NCBI GenBank assembly: GCA_016182965.1
Contig: JACPFM010000017.1
Span: 1 to 64,000 of the forward strand
Length of the DNA stretch: 64,000 nucleotides
Source of the DNA: Deltaproteobacteria bacterium
Lineage (GTDB): Bacteria > Myxococcota_A > Polyangia > Polyangiales > JADJMO01
Direction of reading: 5' to 3'
The first letter of the stretch is position 1. Every line of letters begins with the position of its first letter. Both the position numbers and the translations under genes were made by a program. Shown here in pieces: positions 1 through 8,269 of the stretch. Below the pieces are notes generated by a model. The model was not told the origin of the DNA, ran no database searches, and saw only the letters and a list, made by a program, of their open reading frames with translations.

Positions 1-645
1 GACTCGACGCTCGAGGACTCGACGCTCGATTCGACGCTCGACTCGACGTTCGACGACTCCGCCGATTCCGCGATCGACGGCGCCGGCGACACGGGCGTCG
101 TCGACACGGGCGTCGTCGACACGGGCGCGGTCGACACGGGCGCGGTCGACACCGGCGTCGTCGACACGGGCGCGGTCGACACCGGCGTCGTCGACACGGG
201 CGTCGTCGACACGGGCGTCGTCGACACCGGCGCCGACACCACCACCGCGAAGAACGGCCAGTGCTACCTGAACGCGCAGTGCCCGAGCGGCGACTGCCGC
301 GCCGGTGCGCCCGGGGGCATCTGCGGCTGCGGCGGCGGCGTCACCACCTGCTCGGCGTCGACCTTCAGCTGCAGCGGCGCCGCGTGCGCGCTCGACTGCA
401 CGACCGACACCGACTGCGCCCCGGGGATGCGCTGCTCGTCGAGCGGCACCTGCGCGCTGAAGACCTGCAGCGCCGACGCCGAGTGCCCCTCGACGACGGT
501 CTGCCGCACGCTCGGCGGCTCCGGCGGCACGAAGTATTGCCTGCGGAAGCTCTGCGCCGACGGCAGCGCGTGCCCGGCCGGCACGACCTGCCTCACCTCC
601 GCCGAGGGCAGGTCGTGCGTGGAGGACTTCCTCAAGTTCAAGTGA
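1..645 (+). CDS. 3' end of a secreted Cys-rich protein with VDTG-repeat linker (partial)
   Basis: The open frame runs from the first base of the window, so the start and any signal peptide lie upstream. The visible 214 codons have three parts. The first is an Asp/Ser/Thr stretch with repeated DSTL. The second is about ten tandem 5-residue repeats of the type VVDTG or AVDTG (roughly codons 27-80). The third is a C-terminal part with about 20 cysteines, many in CxxxxxC-type spacing. The stop is TGA at 643-645. Such acidic DTG linkers followed by disulfide-rich modules are typical of surface lipoproteins of Polyangia, and the same linker recurs in the lipoproteins at 20571-21311 and 51390-54044. 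I infer an extracellular or surface-anchored protein of unknown function. No enzymatic motif is visible. Confidence 0.8.
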   Translation, partial: DSTLEDSTLDSTLDSTFDDSADSAIDGAGDTGVVDTGVVDTGAVDTGAVDTGVVDTGAVDTGVVDTGVVDTGVVDTGADTTTAKNGQCYLNAQCPSGDCRAGAPGGICGCGGGVTTCSASTFSCSGAACALDCTTDTDCAPGMRCSSSGTCALKTCSADAECPSTTVCRTLGGSGGTKYCLRKLCADGSACPAGTTCLTSAEGRSCVEDFLKFK

Positions 646-797
646 TCGACTCGGTGCAGTTCCACCCGGAGATGACCCACTTCGACGAGAGCACCGCGTC
701 CGACGGCGGCTTCGGGGCGACGGTGATCACGAGCTTCCTCGCGCTCGCTCGCGCGTACTGGCTCGAGCGCCCCGAGCCGCAGGCGCTGGACCCGTGA
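645..797 (+). pseudogene. Stranded C-terminal fragment of a class-I glutamine amidotransferase-like protein
   Basis: Directly after the stop of the Cys-rich gene, a different frame reads SVQFHPEMTHFDES and continues for about 50 codons to TGA at 795-797. VQFHPE is the His-Glu part of the catalytic triad found near the C-terminus of class-I glutamine amidotransferases. The segment after it has the expected composition of the final helix of that domain. No start, oxyanion loop or nucleophile Cys precedes it, because upstream bases in this frame are a shadow of the Cys-rich gene. I interpret it as a 5'-deleted gene remnant. A chance match or a tiny GTG-initiated peptide (GTG at 642) cannot be excluded. 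Confidence 0.5.
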
Positions 798-821
798 GGG
801 CCGCTCGATTAGCGTCGAGGT

Positions 822-1916
822 GTGTCTGACAAGGGGAGCAACGGACGCGAGCGGAGCGGCGATTCGCCGGTGCGACGAGCCCCTCGGGGGCGCGTGGTCG
901 CGATCACCGGCGCGGCGTCGTTCCTCGGCCGCAACCTGGTCGGGATCCTCGAGGAGGACGCGTCGATCGCGCGCCTCGTCGCGATCGACATCGAGAGCCC
1001 GCCGACCGCCGGCGACAAGACCCGCTTCTACGAGGTCGATCTGACGCAGCCGACCGCCGAGGTGCGCGTCGCCGAGATCTTCGCCGCCGAGGCGGTCGAC
1101 ACGGTGGTGCACCTCGCGTTCCTCGCCTCGCCGTCGCACGCGCACGCCTACGCGCACGAGCTCGAGTCGGTCGGCACCATGCGCGTGATCACGGCGTGCC
1201 GCTCGGCGCGCGTGCGCAAGCTCGTGCAATGGTCGACCACGCTCCTCTACGGCGCGCGCCCGACCAACCCGAATTTCCTCTCCGAGCGCCACCCGCTGCG
1301 CGCCCGGCAAGACGATCCGTTCTTCGCCGACAAGATCAGCGCCGAGCAGGAGGCCTCGCGCTTCGCCGCGCGCGAGAAGGGCACCGTCGTCACCATCCTC
1401 CGCACCGCGCCGATCCTCGGCCCGACGGTGAACAACTACCTCACGCGCTACCTCGCACGGAAGATCGTGCCCACGATGATGGGCTTCGATCCGCTGGTGC
1501 AGTTCCTCCACGAGGTCGACGCCATCGCCGCGTTCAAGCGCGCGATCGATCGCGACGTCCCGGGCACGTTCAACATCGTGGCCGAGGGCGTGCTCCCGCT
1601 GTCGACGGTGGTGAAGCTCTCGGGGCGGCTCGGCCTGCCGGTGCCGCACCCGCTCGCGCGGCCGGTGCTGCAGGCGTCCTGGGTCGCGCAGCTCTCCGAG
1701 GCCCCCGCGTCGTTCATCGACTACCTGCGCTTCCTCTGCGTCGCCGACGGCGAGAAGGCGCGCCGCGAGTTCGGGTTCGTCGCCGCCTACACCACGCGCG
1801 AGGCGCTCGTCGACTTCGCGAGCGCGCAGCGCCTGCGCGACGTGAACCTGCTGCAGGAGCCCGGCAGCCCGCGCGCCGAACAGCTGCGCGAGCGCGTTCC
1901 ACAGGAGACCCGCTGA
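822..1916 (+). CDS. NAD-dependent epimerase/dehydratase family (extended SDR) protein
   Basis: A 364-residue protein with a GTG start. The nucleotide-binding signature TGAASFLGRNL lies near residue 30, followed by an acidic end of beta-2 (AIDIE) and VHLAF at the beta-4 position, so it is a Rossmann-fold extended SDR. At the catalytic YxxxK position the protein reads FFADK (F167, K171), so the usual tyrosine appears to be Phe. This suggests weak or altered chemistry, or a structural/regulatory role. Its TGA overlaps the ATG of the acyltransferase gene by one base, so the two are translationally coupled and probably work on the same lipid or cell-envelope pathway. The substrate cannot be read from the sequence. 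Confidence 0.8.
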   Translation: MSDKGSNGRERSGDSPVRRAPRGRVVAITGAASFLGRNLVGILEEDASIARLVAIDIESPPTAGDKTRFYEVDLTQPTAEVRVAEIFAAEAVDTVVHLAFLASPSHAHAYAHELESVGTMRVITACRSARVRKLVQWSTTLLYGARPTNPNFLSERHPLRARQDDPFFADKISAEQEASRFAAREKGTVVTILRTAPILGPTVNNYLTRYLARKIVPTMMGFDPLVQFLHEVDAIAAFKRAIDRDVPGTFNIVAEGVLPLSTVVKLSGRLGLPVPHPLARPVLQASWVAQLSEAPASFIDYLRFLCVADGEKARREFGFVAAYTTREALVDFASAQRLRDVNLLQEPGSPRAEQLRERVPQETR

Positions 1917-3286
1917 TGGCCAGCGCGAAGAACCGTCGTCCGGGCAAGCGCCCGCAGCAGAAGCACCCGCAGAAGCAGCCGGCGCAGAGGGCGGCGGCGG
2001 GCGTGAACGGGGCGGTGGTGGAGCTGGTGGACGCGAAGGCGAACGCGAACGCGAGCGCGCAGGAGCAGGCGCATGCGCAGGAGCAGGCGCAGGCGCAGGC
2101 GCAGGCGCAGGCGCAGGAGCAGGCGCACGGGGAGGAGCACGCGGGGGAGCCGGCGGGGGACGTGGCCGAGATCTCCGCGTACGTGCCGCAGGTCGACGAC
2201 GAGCTCGACGGGCCGTCGCCTTCCATGCCCCCGAGCGATGGGCCGCCGATGTCGTCGCGCGAGGTGACCGGCGACGTCGACGCCGAGCTGCGCGCGGTCG
2301 AGGCGGAGGTCGATCGGATCTTCGAGGCGTCCAAGCGGCCGCGCCGCGGCGACGAGGGCACGCTGCGCAGCGTGGTCGAGAAGATCCGCGAGGTGCTCCC
2401 GGTCGAGCTGCCGGGCGAGCACGGCGATCTCGTCGACGCCGCGAAGGACGTCCTCTCGACCGACTACTACCTGCGCCAGTGGGGCCGCATCGGCCTGCGC
2501 AATCGCAGCGAGGAGGTCGACGAGTTCGGGCTCGATCCGGTCTACGAGCAGCGGCTGCGTCCGCTGTTCGACTTCATCTACCGCTATTACTTCCGCGTCG
2601 ACGTCCGCGGGGTCGAGAACGTCCCGGCCGACGGTCGCTGCATCCTCGTGGCGAACCACTCGGGCGTGCTCCCGTACGACGGCGTCATGGTGCGCACCGC
2701 CGTCCGCCGCGAGCACCCCTCGCAGCGCGAGGTGCGCTGGCTCGCCGAGGACTTCATCTACCACCTGCCGTTCCTCGGCGCGTTCGTGAACCGCATCGGC
2801 GCCGTGCGCGCCTGCCAGGAGAACGCCGAGCGCCTGCTCCGTCAGGAGCGCTGCGTGCTGGTGTTCCCCGAGGGCATCAAGGGCATCGGCAAGCTGTACA
2901 AGGATCGCTACAAGCTGCAGCGCTTCGGGCGCGGAGGCTTCATCAAGCTCGCCCTGCGCACCGGCTCGCCGATCGTCCCGGTGTCGATCGTCGGCGCCGA
3001 GGAGACCGCGCCGATGCTCTACAAGGTCGAGTACCTCACCCAGGCGCTCGGTCTTCCGTTCGTGCCGGTGACGCCGACCTTCCCCGCGCTCGGACCGCTC
3101 GGGCTCCTTCCGGCGCCCGCCAAGTGGAGGCTCTCCTTCGGCGCGCCGATCGATCTCGAGGGGCACGGCGCCGAGGCCGCCGACGACGCGCTCCTGGTGG
3201 TTCGCCTCGCCGAGCGGGTGCGCACCGCCATCCAGAAGACGCTCGATCAGAGCCTCGCCGAGCGGAAGAGCGTGTGGTTCGGGTGA
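1916..3286 (+). CDS. Lysophospholipid acyltransferase family (PlsC-like) protein with QA-repeat N-terminus
   Basis: A 456-residue protein whose C-terminal 240 residues are an acyltransferase domain. It has NHSGVLPYDG near residue 247 (catalytic His, here HX6D rather than classic HX4D), the substrate-binding block VFPEGIKGIGK near 316 and a PIVPVSIVG strand. It likely transfers acyl groups to a lysophospholipid or other lipid alcohol at the cytoplasmic membrane. The HX6D spacing places it near the MGAT-like branch rather than true PlsC. The first 180 residues are extra: Lys/Arg-rich, then Gln-Ala repeats at about 49-70, then an acidic linker. It starts inside the stop of the SDR gene and overlaps truB by 4 bp (GTGA). 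Confidence 0.85.
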   Translation: MASAKNRRPGKRPQQKHPQKQPAQRAAAGVNGAVVELVDAKANANASAQEQAHAQEQAQAQAQAQAQEQAHGEEHAGEPAGDVAEISAYVPQVDDELDGPSPSMPPSDGPPMSSREVTGDVDAELRAVEAEVDRIFEASKRPRRGDEGTLRSVVEKIREVLPVELPGEHGDLVDAAKDVLSTDYYLRQWGRIGLRNRSEEVDEFGLDPVYEQRLRPLFDFIYRYYFRVDVRGVENVPADGRCILVANHSGVLPYDGVMVRTAVRREHPSQREVRWLAEDFIYHLPFLGAFVNRIGAVRACQENAERLLRQERCVLVFPEGIKGIGKLYKDRYKLQRFGRGGFIKLALRTGSPIVPVSIVGAEETAPMLYKVEYLTQALGLPFVPVTPTFPALGPLGLLPAPAKWRLSFGAPIDLEGHGAEAADDALLVVRLAERVRTAIQKTLDQSLAERKSVWFG

Positions 3287-4224
3287 ACGACCGTCCGCCG
3301 CCTCCGGACGGCGTTCTGGTGCTCGACAAGCCGCAAGGTCCGACGTCGCACGACATGGTCGCGCGCGTGCGCCGCGCGCTCCGCACGCGCGAGGTCGGCC
3401 ACGCCGGCACCCTCGATCCGATGGCCACCGGCGTGCTGGTGGTCGCGATCGGGCAGGGGACCAAGCTCGTCCCTTGGCTCACGGCGCACGCGAAGGCCTA
3501 CCGCGCGACGATCCGCCTCGGCGTGGCCACCGCGAGCCTCGACGCGCAGGGCGAGGTCGTCGAGACGCGCTCGATCGACGATCGGCTGCGCGCCGTCCTC
3601 GCGGACGCCTCCCACCCCGAGCTGCTCGCGGCGCTCTCGGCGGAGCGGGCGCGCACCGAGCAGGTCCCGCCGGTCGTCTCGGCGATCAAGATCGACGGGG
3701 TCGCCGCGCACGCGCGCGTACGTCGCGGTGAGGTCCTCGACCTCGCGCCGCGCCCCGTCGCCGTCGAGCGGCTCGAGGTCCTCGCGGCCCGCGTCGACCC
3801 TCCCGAGCTCGACGTCGAGGTCGCGTGCGCCAAGGGGTACTACGTGCGCTCGCTGGCGCGCGATCTCGCCGAACGCCTGTGCACGGTCGGTCACCTGGTC
3901 ATGCTCCGTCGCGCCCGTAGCGGGCCCTTCACGCTCGACGACGCGACCGACCTCGCCGCGGCCGAGGACCTCGCCGCGCGCGTCATCCCGCTCTCGGCCG
4001 CGGCGACGCGCGCGCTCGGGAGCGTCGAGCTGACCGAAGAAGGCGTCGTGCGCGCAAGGCACGGAAAAAAACTCGCGCGCGAGCACTTCGTCGACGCGCC
4101 TCCCGCAGGTGCCGCCGCGTGGCTCGCGTCGGGGACGCTGATCGCGATCGGCGAGACGGCCGACGAGGAATCGCGCGTGTTGCGCGGGTTTCCTGGAACC
4201 GACGGCCCGCCGGCGGGCCTGTGA
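3283..4224 (+). CDS. truB: tRNA pseudouridine(55) synthase
   Basis: A 313-residue protein with a GTG start overlapping the upstream stop. The first residues carry GVLVLDKPQGPTSHD. The catalytic block is GHAGTLDPMATGVL with Asp45 as nucleophile, followed by KAYRA and the C-terminal AKGYYVRSLARDL strand, all diagnostic of TruB. It isomerises U55 to pseudouridine in the T-arm of tRNAs. The last 80 residues match the C-terminal extension of bacterial TruB only loosely. In most bacteria truB sits with rbfA or rpsO, whereas here it ends a lipid-type operon, so expression is probably constitutive. The gene is complete. Confidence 0.95.
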   Translation: MNDRPPPPDGVLVLDKPQGPTSHDMVARVRRALRTREVGHAGTLDPMATGVLVVAIGQGTKLVPWLTAHAKAYRATIRLGVATASLDAQGEVVETRSIDDRLRAVLADASHPELLAALSAERARTEQVPPVVSAIKIDGVAAHARVRRGEVLDLAPRPVAVERLEVLAARVDPPELDVEVACAKGYYVRSLARDLAERLCTVGHLVMLRRARSGPFTLDDATDLAAAEDLAARVIPLSAAATRALGSVELTEEGVVRARHGKKLAREHFVDAPPAGAAAWLASGTLIAIGETADEESRVLRGFPGTDGPPAGL

Positions 4225-4251
4225 CTGCAAAGGTTGCGACGACGCCGGCGC

Positions 4252-4270
4252 AGTGACCGCGCCGGTCACT
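4252..4270. promoter_or_regulatory. Palindrome AGTGACCG-CGC-CGGTCACT
   Basis: An inverted repeat with perfect 8-bp arms and 3-bp centre, 28 bp after the truB stop. A 17-bp core differing at one base occurs at 10432-10448. It could be a protein-binding site or the stem of a weak terminator. There is no adjacent T-run. Confidence 0.4.
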
Positions 4271-4343
4271 CCGCCTCGGGCCCGGTATGCGCCTCTTGCG
4301 TGGCGCATGCAATGATTGCGTCGGTCTCGAGAGCCGTCGGGAA

Positions 4344-4578
4344 ATCCCCCGGGTTGAAACCCGGGGCACCGACAGCCGGGCGAAGCCCTCCGGGCTAGGG
4401 GCGTTCGTCTCGAGGAAGTGCGGTCGACTGGCGCAGTGAAGTCGCCCACAGCCCTGAATCTCAGGCCTGTTCGCCGCTCGACGTCCTGGCAGCGACAGCC
4501 CCGAGCCAGTCCGGCGAGTCGGTGAAGTCCAAAGGACTTGAGGTGCAGTCGGTGCCCCGGACTTCAGTCCGGGGGCAT
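4344..4578. repeat. Dispersed 235-bp repeat, copy A, bracketed by REP-like hairpins
   Basis: The left end is a hairpin CCCCCGGGTTGAAACCCGGGG and the right end is CCCCGGACTTCAGTCCGGGG. Between them are an internal hairpin (AAGTCC..GGACTT) and the conserved words CTCGAGGAAGTGC, CTGTTCG.CGCTCGACGTCC and GGTGCAGTCGGTGCC. Nearly the same arrangement occurs at 51138-51375. The element fills most of the gap between truB and the converging octahaem gene and ends 6 bp from that gene's stop. There is no ORF of note. It looks like a REP/BIME or a non-autonomous mobile element, and it may also stop transcription from both sides. Confidence 0.75.
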
Positions 4579-4584
4579 TTTCCT

Positions 4585-6528
4585 TCAGTTCTTGGGTGCG
4601 TCGGCCTTCGGCGCGTCGGCGTCGGCGACCTTGGCCGGATCGACCTGGAGCGACTTGGGCACCGGCAGCGAGCAGACCCAGGCGGCGATCGCGCGCGCAT
4701 CGGCCGGCGCGAACGTCTCCTTCGGGTGCCGCAGCTCGGGCACCACCGCGTTTCCGAGGCGCAGCATCGCGACGACGTACGGGAACTGGAGGCGCTCGCT
4801 CGCACCGTCGAGGACCGGGCCCTTCATGGTGCCCTTCCCCTCGGCCAGGTGGCAGCTGGCGCAGCCGCTCTTCTCGTAGAGCGCCTTGCCCTTCGCGACC
4901 TCCTCGGCCGTCGCGGCCGGCTCGTCGGGGATGCGTGCGTCGGCCAGCGACGACTCGATCCAGGCGGCGAGCCTCGCAGCCTCGGCCGCGTCGATGCCCA
5001 GGACGGGCATGCGCTCGGCCTGATCCATGCGGATGGTCGTCGGGCTCTTCAGGAACTGCTCCAGCCAGGCGCGCGTGACGCGCGAGCCCTCGCCGTCGAG
5101 CGGGATGCGCGAGATGTCGCCGCCTTCGCCGCCGATGCGGTGGCAGACCAGGCAGCGATACCGGTCGATCAGCTTGCCGGTTGCCCCAACCGGCAGCGTC
5201 AGCGGCTTGCTCGCGCGGACGTAGGCAGCCGGGCGCGGCCTCGCCTTCATCGCGCCCACGGCGACGCCCACCGCCATCGCCTCGGTCGGCTCGAGCCGGT
5301 ACGAAGGCATCTTCGAGGGCGTCATGTTCGGCGCGTCGAAGGCCTTCGGGAACACGACCTTCCGCGCCACGTACGCCGGAACGTCCGAGACCGGCCCCGC
5401 GACCGTGGTGGTGACGAGATCGCCGACGCGCTTGTCGCCCATGGCGCTGAGCGGCATGCCGACGCGCACGAACGGCACGCCGGAGACCTCGTGACAGCCC
5501 CGGCAGCCGAGGTCGGCGAAGAGCTTCTTTCCCTGCTCGGCGAGGGGCGCGCGCACCTCGCCGTCGAACTTCGCCAACGGGGTCGTCTCGGTGTCCGGGA
5601 CCCACTGCTCGGTCGCGTACGCGACGATGTCGGCGGCCTCGGCGGCGGGGATGCGGAAGCCGGGCATCCGGGTGTGGGGGCGGAGCCGATGGGTGTCGGT
5701 GAGGTACGCGGACATCCACGCCGGAGCGATCTTCGCGCCCGCGAGATCGAGGCTGGATGCGAACGTGCCGCCCCGGCCCTCGAAGCGGTGGCAGGTCGCG
5801 CAGCGACGCTCGCCGACGGCGATCTTCCCGCGATCGGAGTCACCCTTCGGCTCGCCGGCCCCAACCCCGAGATGGGGGCCGAGATGGGGGCCGAGATCCG
5901 GCCCGGGCAATGTCCAGAGGAAGGCGATGAGCGCCTCGATCTGGTCGGGCTTCAGGTCGAAGCGCGGCATCTCGTGCGCCGGGTCGATCTGCGCCGGATC
6001 GGTCAGCCACGCGCGGACCCAGGCCGGCTTCACCTTCTGCGACAGGCCGTCGAGCTCGGGCGCGATCTCCGGCGGGGCGAGGCCGGGGATCTCGTGGCAG
6101 CCCGCGCAGCCGCGCGTGACCAGCGCGCGCCGGCCGGACGACAGCAGCGGAGCGTCCGGGACCGCGGTCCCCTGATGGCAGGTGCCGCAGTTCGCCTCGC
6201 GTTCGAGGCGCGTGAACAGCGGCCGCTCCCAGTCGAGGTGGGCGAGGTGCGCCTCGTTCTTGGTGGTCGAGAGGCCCTGGCCGCCGTGGCACGTCGTGCA
6301 GCCGAAGCGCTCGACCGGGTGCGAGTCGATCAGCGTCCCCTTGTGCTGCGCGGCGTCGTGGCAGCTCTCGCAGCGATCGACCAGCCCGAGCGCGGGGACG
6401 ATGCGCTGCTCCTTCAGCGGCGGTCGCCGCACCTCGCGCACCATCGCGACGGAGACGAGCCCGACGACGGCAGCCGTCGACAGCGCGAACGCGAGATCCA
6501 GCCAGCGGCGTTCTTGAGGCGATTCCAC
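4585..6528 (-). CDS. Membrane-anchored octahaem c-type cytochrome
   Basis: A 647-residue protein with a GTG start chosen 14 bp after the cytochrome b stop. An N-terminal hydrophobic helix (about 12-29) serves as signal anchor. Eight CxxCH haem-attachment motifs begin near residues 53, 77, 114, 141, 243, 342, 459 and 555, each later one inside a class-I cytochrome-c-like module with downstream Met-containing segments (for example HEMPRF, TRMPGF, SKMPSY). The protein should face the periplasm and act as the electron carrier/output module of the Rieske-cytochrome b complex encoded just upstream, replacing cytochrome c1. It lies 14 bp downstream of cytochrome b, at the end of the operon, with the dispersed repeat beyond it. 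Electron donor and acceptor are inferred. Confidence 0.88.
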   Translation of the reverse strand: MESPQERRWLDLAFALSTAAVVGLVSVAMVREVRRPPLKEQRIVPALGLVDRCESCHDAAQHKGTLIDSHPVERFGCTTCHGGQGLSTTKNEAHLAHLDWERPLFTRLEREANCGTCHQGTAVPDAPLLSSGRRALVTRGCAGCHEIPGLAPPEIAPELDGLSQKVKPAWVRAWLTDPAQIDPAHEMPRFDLKPDQIEALIAFLWTLPGPDLGPHLGPHLGVGAGEPKGDSDRGKIAVGERRCATCHRFEGRGGTFASSLDLAGAKIAPAWMSAYLTDTHRLRPHTRMPGFRIPAAEAADIVAYATEQWVPDTETTPLAKFDGEVRAPLAEQGKKLFADLGCRGCHEVSGVPFVRVGMPLSAMGDKRVGDLVTTTVAGPVSDVPAYVARKVVFPKAFDAPNMTPSKMPSYRLEPTEAMAVGVAVGAMKARPRPAAYVRASKPLTLPVGATGKLIDRYRCLVCHRIGGEGGDISRIPLDGEGSRVTRAWLEQFLKSPTTIRMDQAERMPVLGIDAAEAARLAAWIESSLADARIPDEPAATAEEVAKGKALYEKSGCASCHLAEGKGTMKGPVLDGASERLQFPYVVAMLRLGNAVVPELRHPKETFAPADARAIAAWVCSLPVPKSLQVDPAKVADADAPKADAPKN

Positions 6529-6542
6529 GGTGTGCTCGAGGA

Positions 6543-7772
6543 TCAGTGGGGCCAGTACATGAAGGCCCAGCCCGGGCCGCGGAAATACGTGCCGATCACG
6601 GTGACCACGGCGAGGAAGGTCATCAGCGCCATGAACGAGGTGCAGGCGGCGAGACGCTCGCGCGGGAACGTGCGGCCGATGCCGCCGAGGTGTCGATCGA
6701 AGTAGGGGACCGCGCACAGCCCCGCGATGATCGCGGCGGGGATGAACACGCCGCCCCAGAACGCCGAGTAGTGGGCGAGCTCCTGCACGCCGAGGAAGTA
6801 CCAGGGCGCCTTCGCCGGGTTCGGGGTGCGGGTCGGATCGGCCTGCGGCTCGAGGGGCGCATCGAGCCAGAGCGACAGCGCGAGCATCGCCGCGGTCGTC
6901 ACCATGGTGACGATCACCTCGCGGTAGAGGAGGTGCGGCCACGCGGAGATCAGCTTCTTCGGCTTGGCGACCGGCTTCGGCTTCGCGACCGCCGCGGTCG
7001 CCGGCTTGCCTTCGGCCTTCTCCGCCGCGCTCTCGATCGCCTTCTCGGGGGCGCTCTCCTCCGGAGCGTGCTCCGAGGTGACCAACCCGCCGTCGCGGCG
7101 CACGCGGAAGATGTGGAACCCGAGGATCCCGAAGATCGCGAGCGGCAGCACGACGCAGTGCAGCACGTAGAAGCGCAGGAGCGCCGACTCGCCGACAGAC
7201 GCGTCTCCCAGCAAGAGCAGGCGGAAATACCCGCCGACGCCCGGGATGGAGCCGACCATGTTCGCGCCGACGGTCACGGCCCAGAACGCCAGCTGATCCC
7301 ACGGGAGCAGGTAGCCGGTGAACGAGAGGCCCAGCGTCAGGACCCACAGGCCGACGCCCGCGACCCAGTTCGCCTCGCGCGGCGGCTTGTACCCGCCGGT
7401 GAGGAACACGCGGACCATGTGGATGGTCACCATCGCGACCATCGCGTGCGCCGCCCAGCGGTGCAGGTTCCGCGTGATCTTCCCGAACGGCACGACGAAG
7501 GCGAGGTCCTTCATCGACCGGTAGGCCACGTCCGGGTACGGGAAGTAGTAGAACATCAGGTAGACGCCGGTCAGCGTCAGCAGCGCGAGCAGCACCGCCG
7601 ACACGAGCCCCGCGGCCCAGGTCGCCCGGAACTTCAGCGACGCCGGGCGGACCTTGGGCGCGTGCACGTGCAGCACGAGCGACTCGATCATCGCCTTGAC
7701 CTTGGTCCGCTCGTCGGCGGGCCAGGGGGTGCGGAAGAACGAGTCGCGGATGTCGCGCAGGAGCTTGGACAT
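6543..7772 (-). CDS. Cytochrome b subunit of a bc/b6f-type quinol-oxidising complex
   Basis: A 409-residue membrane protein. The N-terminal four-helix part carries the bis-haem histidines in [11 protein letters not shown] and [20 protein letters not shown]. The quinol-site-type strand appears as [12 protein letters not shown], the b6f subunit-IV-like PEWY region variant. There are about seven to eight hydrophobic helices, with a charged Lys/Pro/Ala linker separating the b6-like and subunit-IV-like halves. It moves electrons from quinol across the membrane to its two b haems. It starts 5 bp after the Rieske stop and is followed by the octahaem cytochrome, so these three form the complex. Length fits fused deltaproteobacterial cytochrome b proteins. 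Confidence 0.93.
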   Translation of the reverse strand: MSKLLRDIRDSFFRTPWPADERTKVKAMIESLVLHVHAPKVRPASLKFRATWAAGLVSAVLLALLTLTGVYLMFYYFPYPDVAYRSMKDLAFVVPFGKITRNLHRWAAHAMVAMVTIHMVRVFLTGGYKPPREANWVAGVGLWVLTLGLSFTGYLLPWDQLAFWAVTVGANMVGSIPGVGGYFRLLLLGDASVGESALLRFYVLHCVVLPLAIFGILGFHIFRVRRDGGLVTSEHAPEESAPEKAIESAAEKAEGKPATAAVAKPKPVAKPKKLISAWPHLLYREVIVTMVTTAAMLALSLWLDAPLEPQADPTRTPNPAKAPWYFLGVQELAHYSAFWGGVFIPAAIIAGLCAVPYFDRHLGGIGRTFPRERLAACTSFMALMTFLAVVTVIGTYFRGPGWAFMYWPH

Positions 7773-7777
7773 GGACT

Positions 7778-8269
7778 TCAGGTCCCGCGGAGGCGGGTCT
7801 TCGGATCGACGGGGCGGGCGAGGTCGACGACGAGGTGCCGCTTGCCGTCCTGCTTCAGCTCGTAGAACGCGAGCGGGTCGGGCGCCGGTCCGGAGACCAC
7901 GTGCCCCTCCTCGTCGTACCGGCTTCCGTGACACGGGCAGACGAAGCCGCTGCCCTCGGAGCGCACCGTGCACCCGAGGTGGGTGCACACCGCCGACATC
8001 GCGCGCACGCCCTGCTCGTCGCGTTTGACGAACACGCCGGCGCCCTCGACGAAGGTGGTCAGGCCGGGGGCGAAGCGCTCGAGCGGGCCGAGGTTGAACT
8101 TCTTCGGCGGGCCATACGAGACCGTCGCGCGCGCGAAGCGGAACGTCGACCAGACCGCCTGCACGAACGCGGCGCCGAGGCCGTAGACCCCGACCTTCCA
8201 GAGCCAGGAACGTCGCGGCGAGCCTTGCCGCGCGGGGTTCGGGTCCTGTTGCGGGGTCTCGACGCTCAC
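7778..8269 (-). CDS. Rieske [2Fe-2S] iron-sulfur subunit
   Basis: A 163-residue protein. The cluster ligands are clear: CTHLGC (C95, H97, C100) and CPCHGS (C111, C113, H114), followed by SRYD. The N-terminus has SPRRSWL and one hydrophobic helix (about 24-42), as in Tat-exported Rieske proteins that stay anchored in the membrane. It accepts electrons from quinol at the cytochrome b Qo site and passes them to the cytochrome c module. GTG start, overlapping the cupredoxin stop by 4 bp, and 5 bp from cytochrome b. Confidence 0.95.
   Translation of the reverse strand: MSVETPQQDPNPARQGSPRRSWLWKVGVYGLGAAFVQAVWSTFRFARATVSYGPPKKFNLGPLERFAPGLTTFVEGAGVFVKRDEQGVRAMSAVCTHLGCTVRSEGSGFVCPCHGSRYDEEGHVVSGPAPDPLAFYELKQDGKRHLVVDLARPVDPKTRLRGT

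Noticed and set aside
85..240. Short regular DNA repeats at the window start, considered as a CRISPR array
   Set aside because: Units are 15 bp with no spacers, stay in frame and encode VDTG repeats of a protein.
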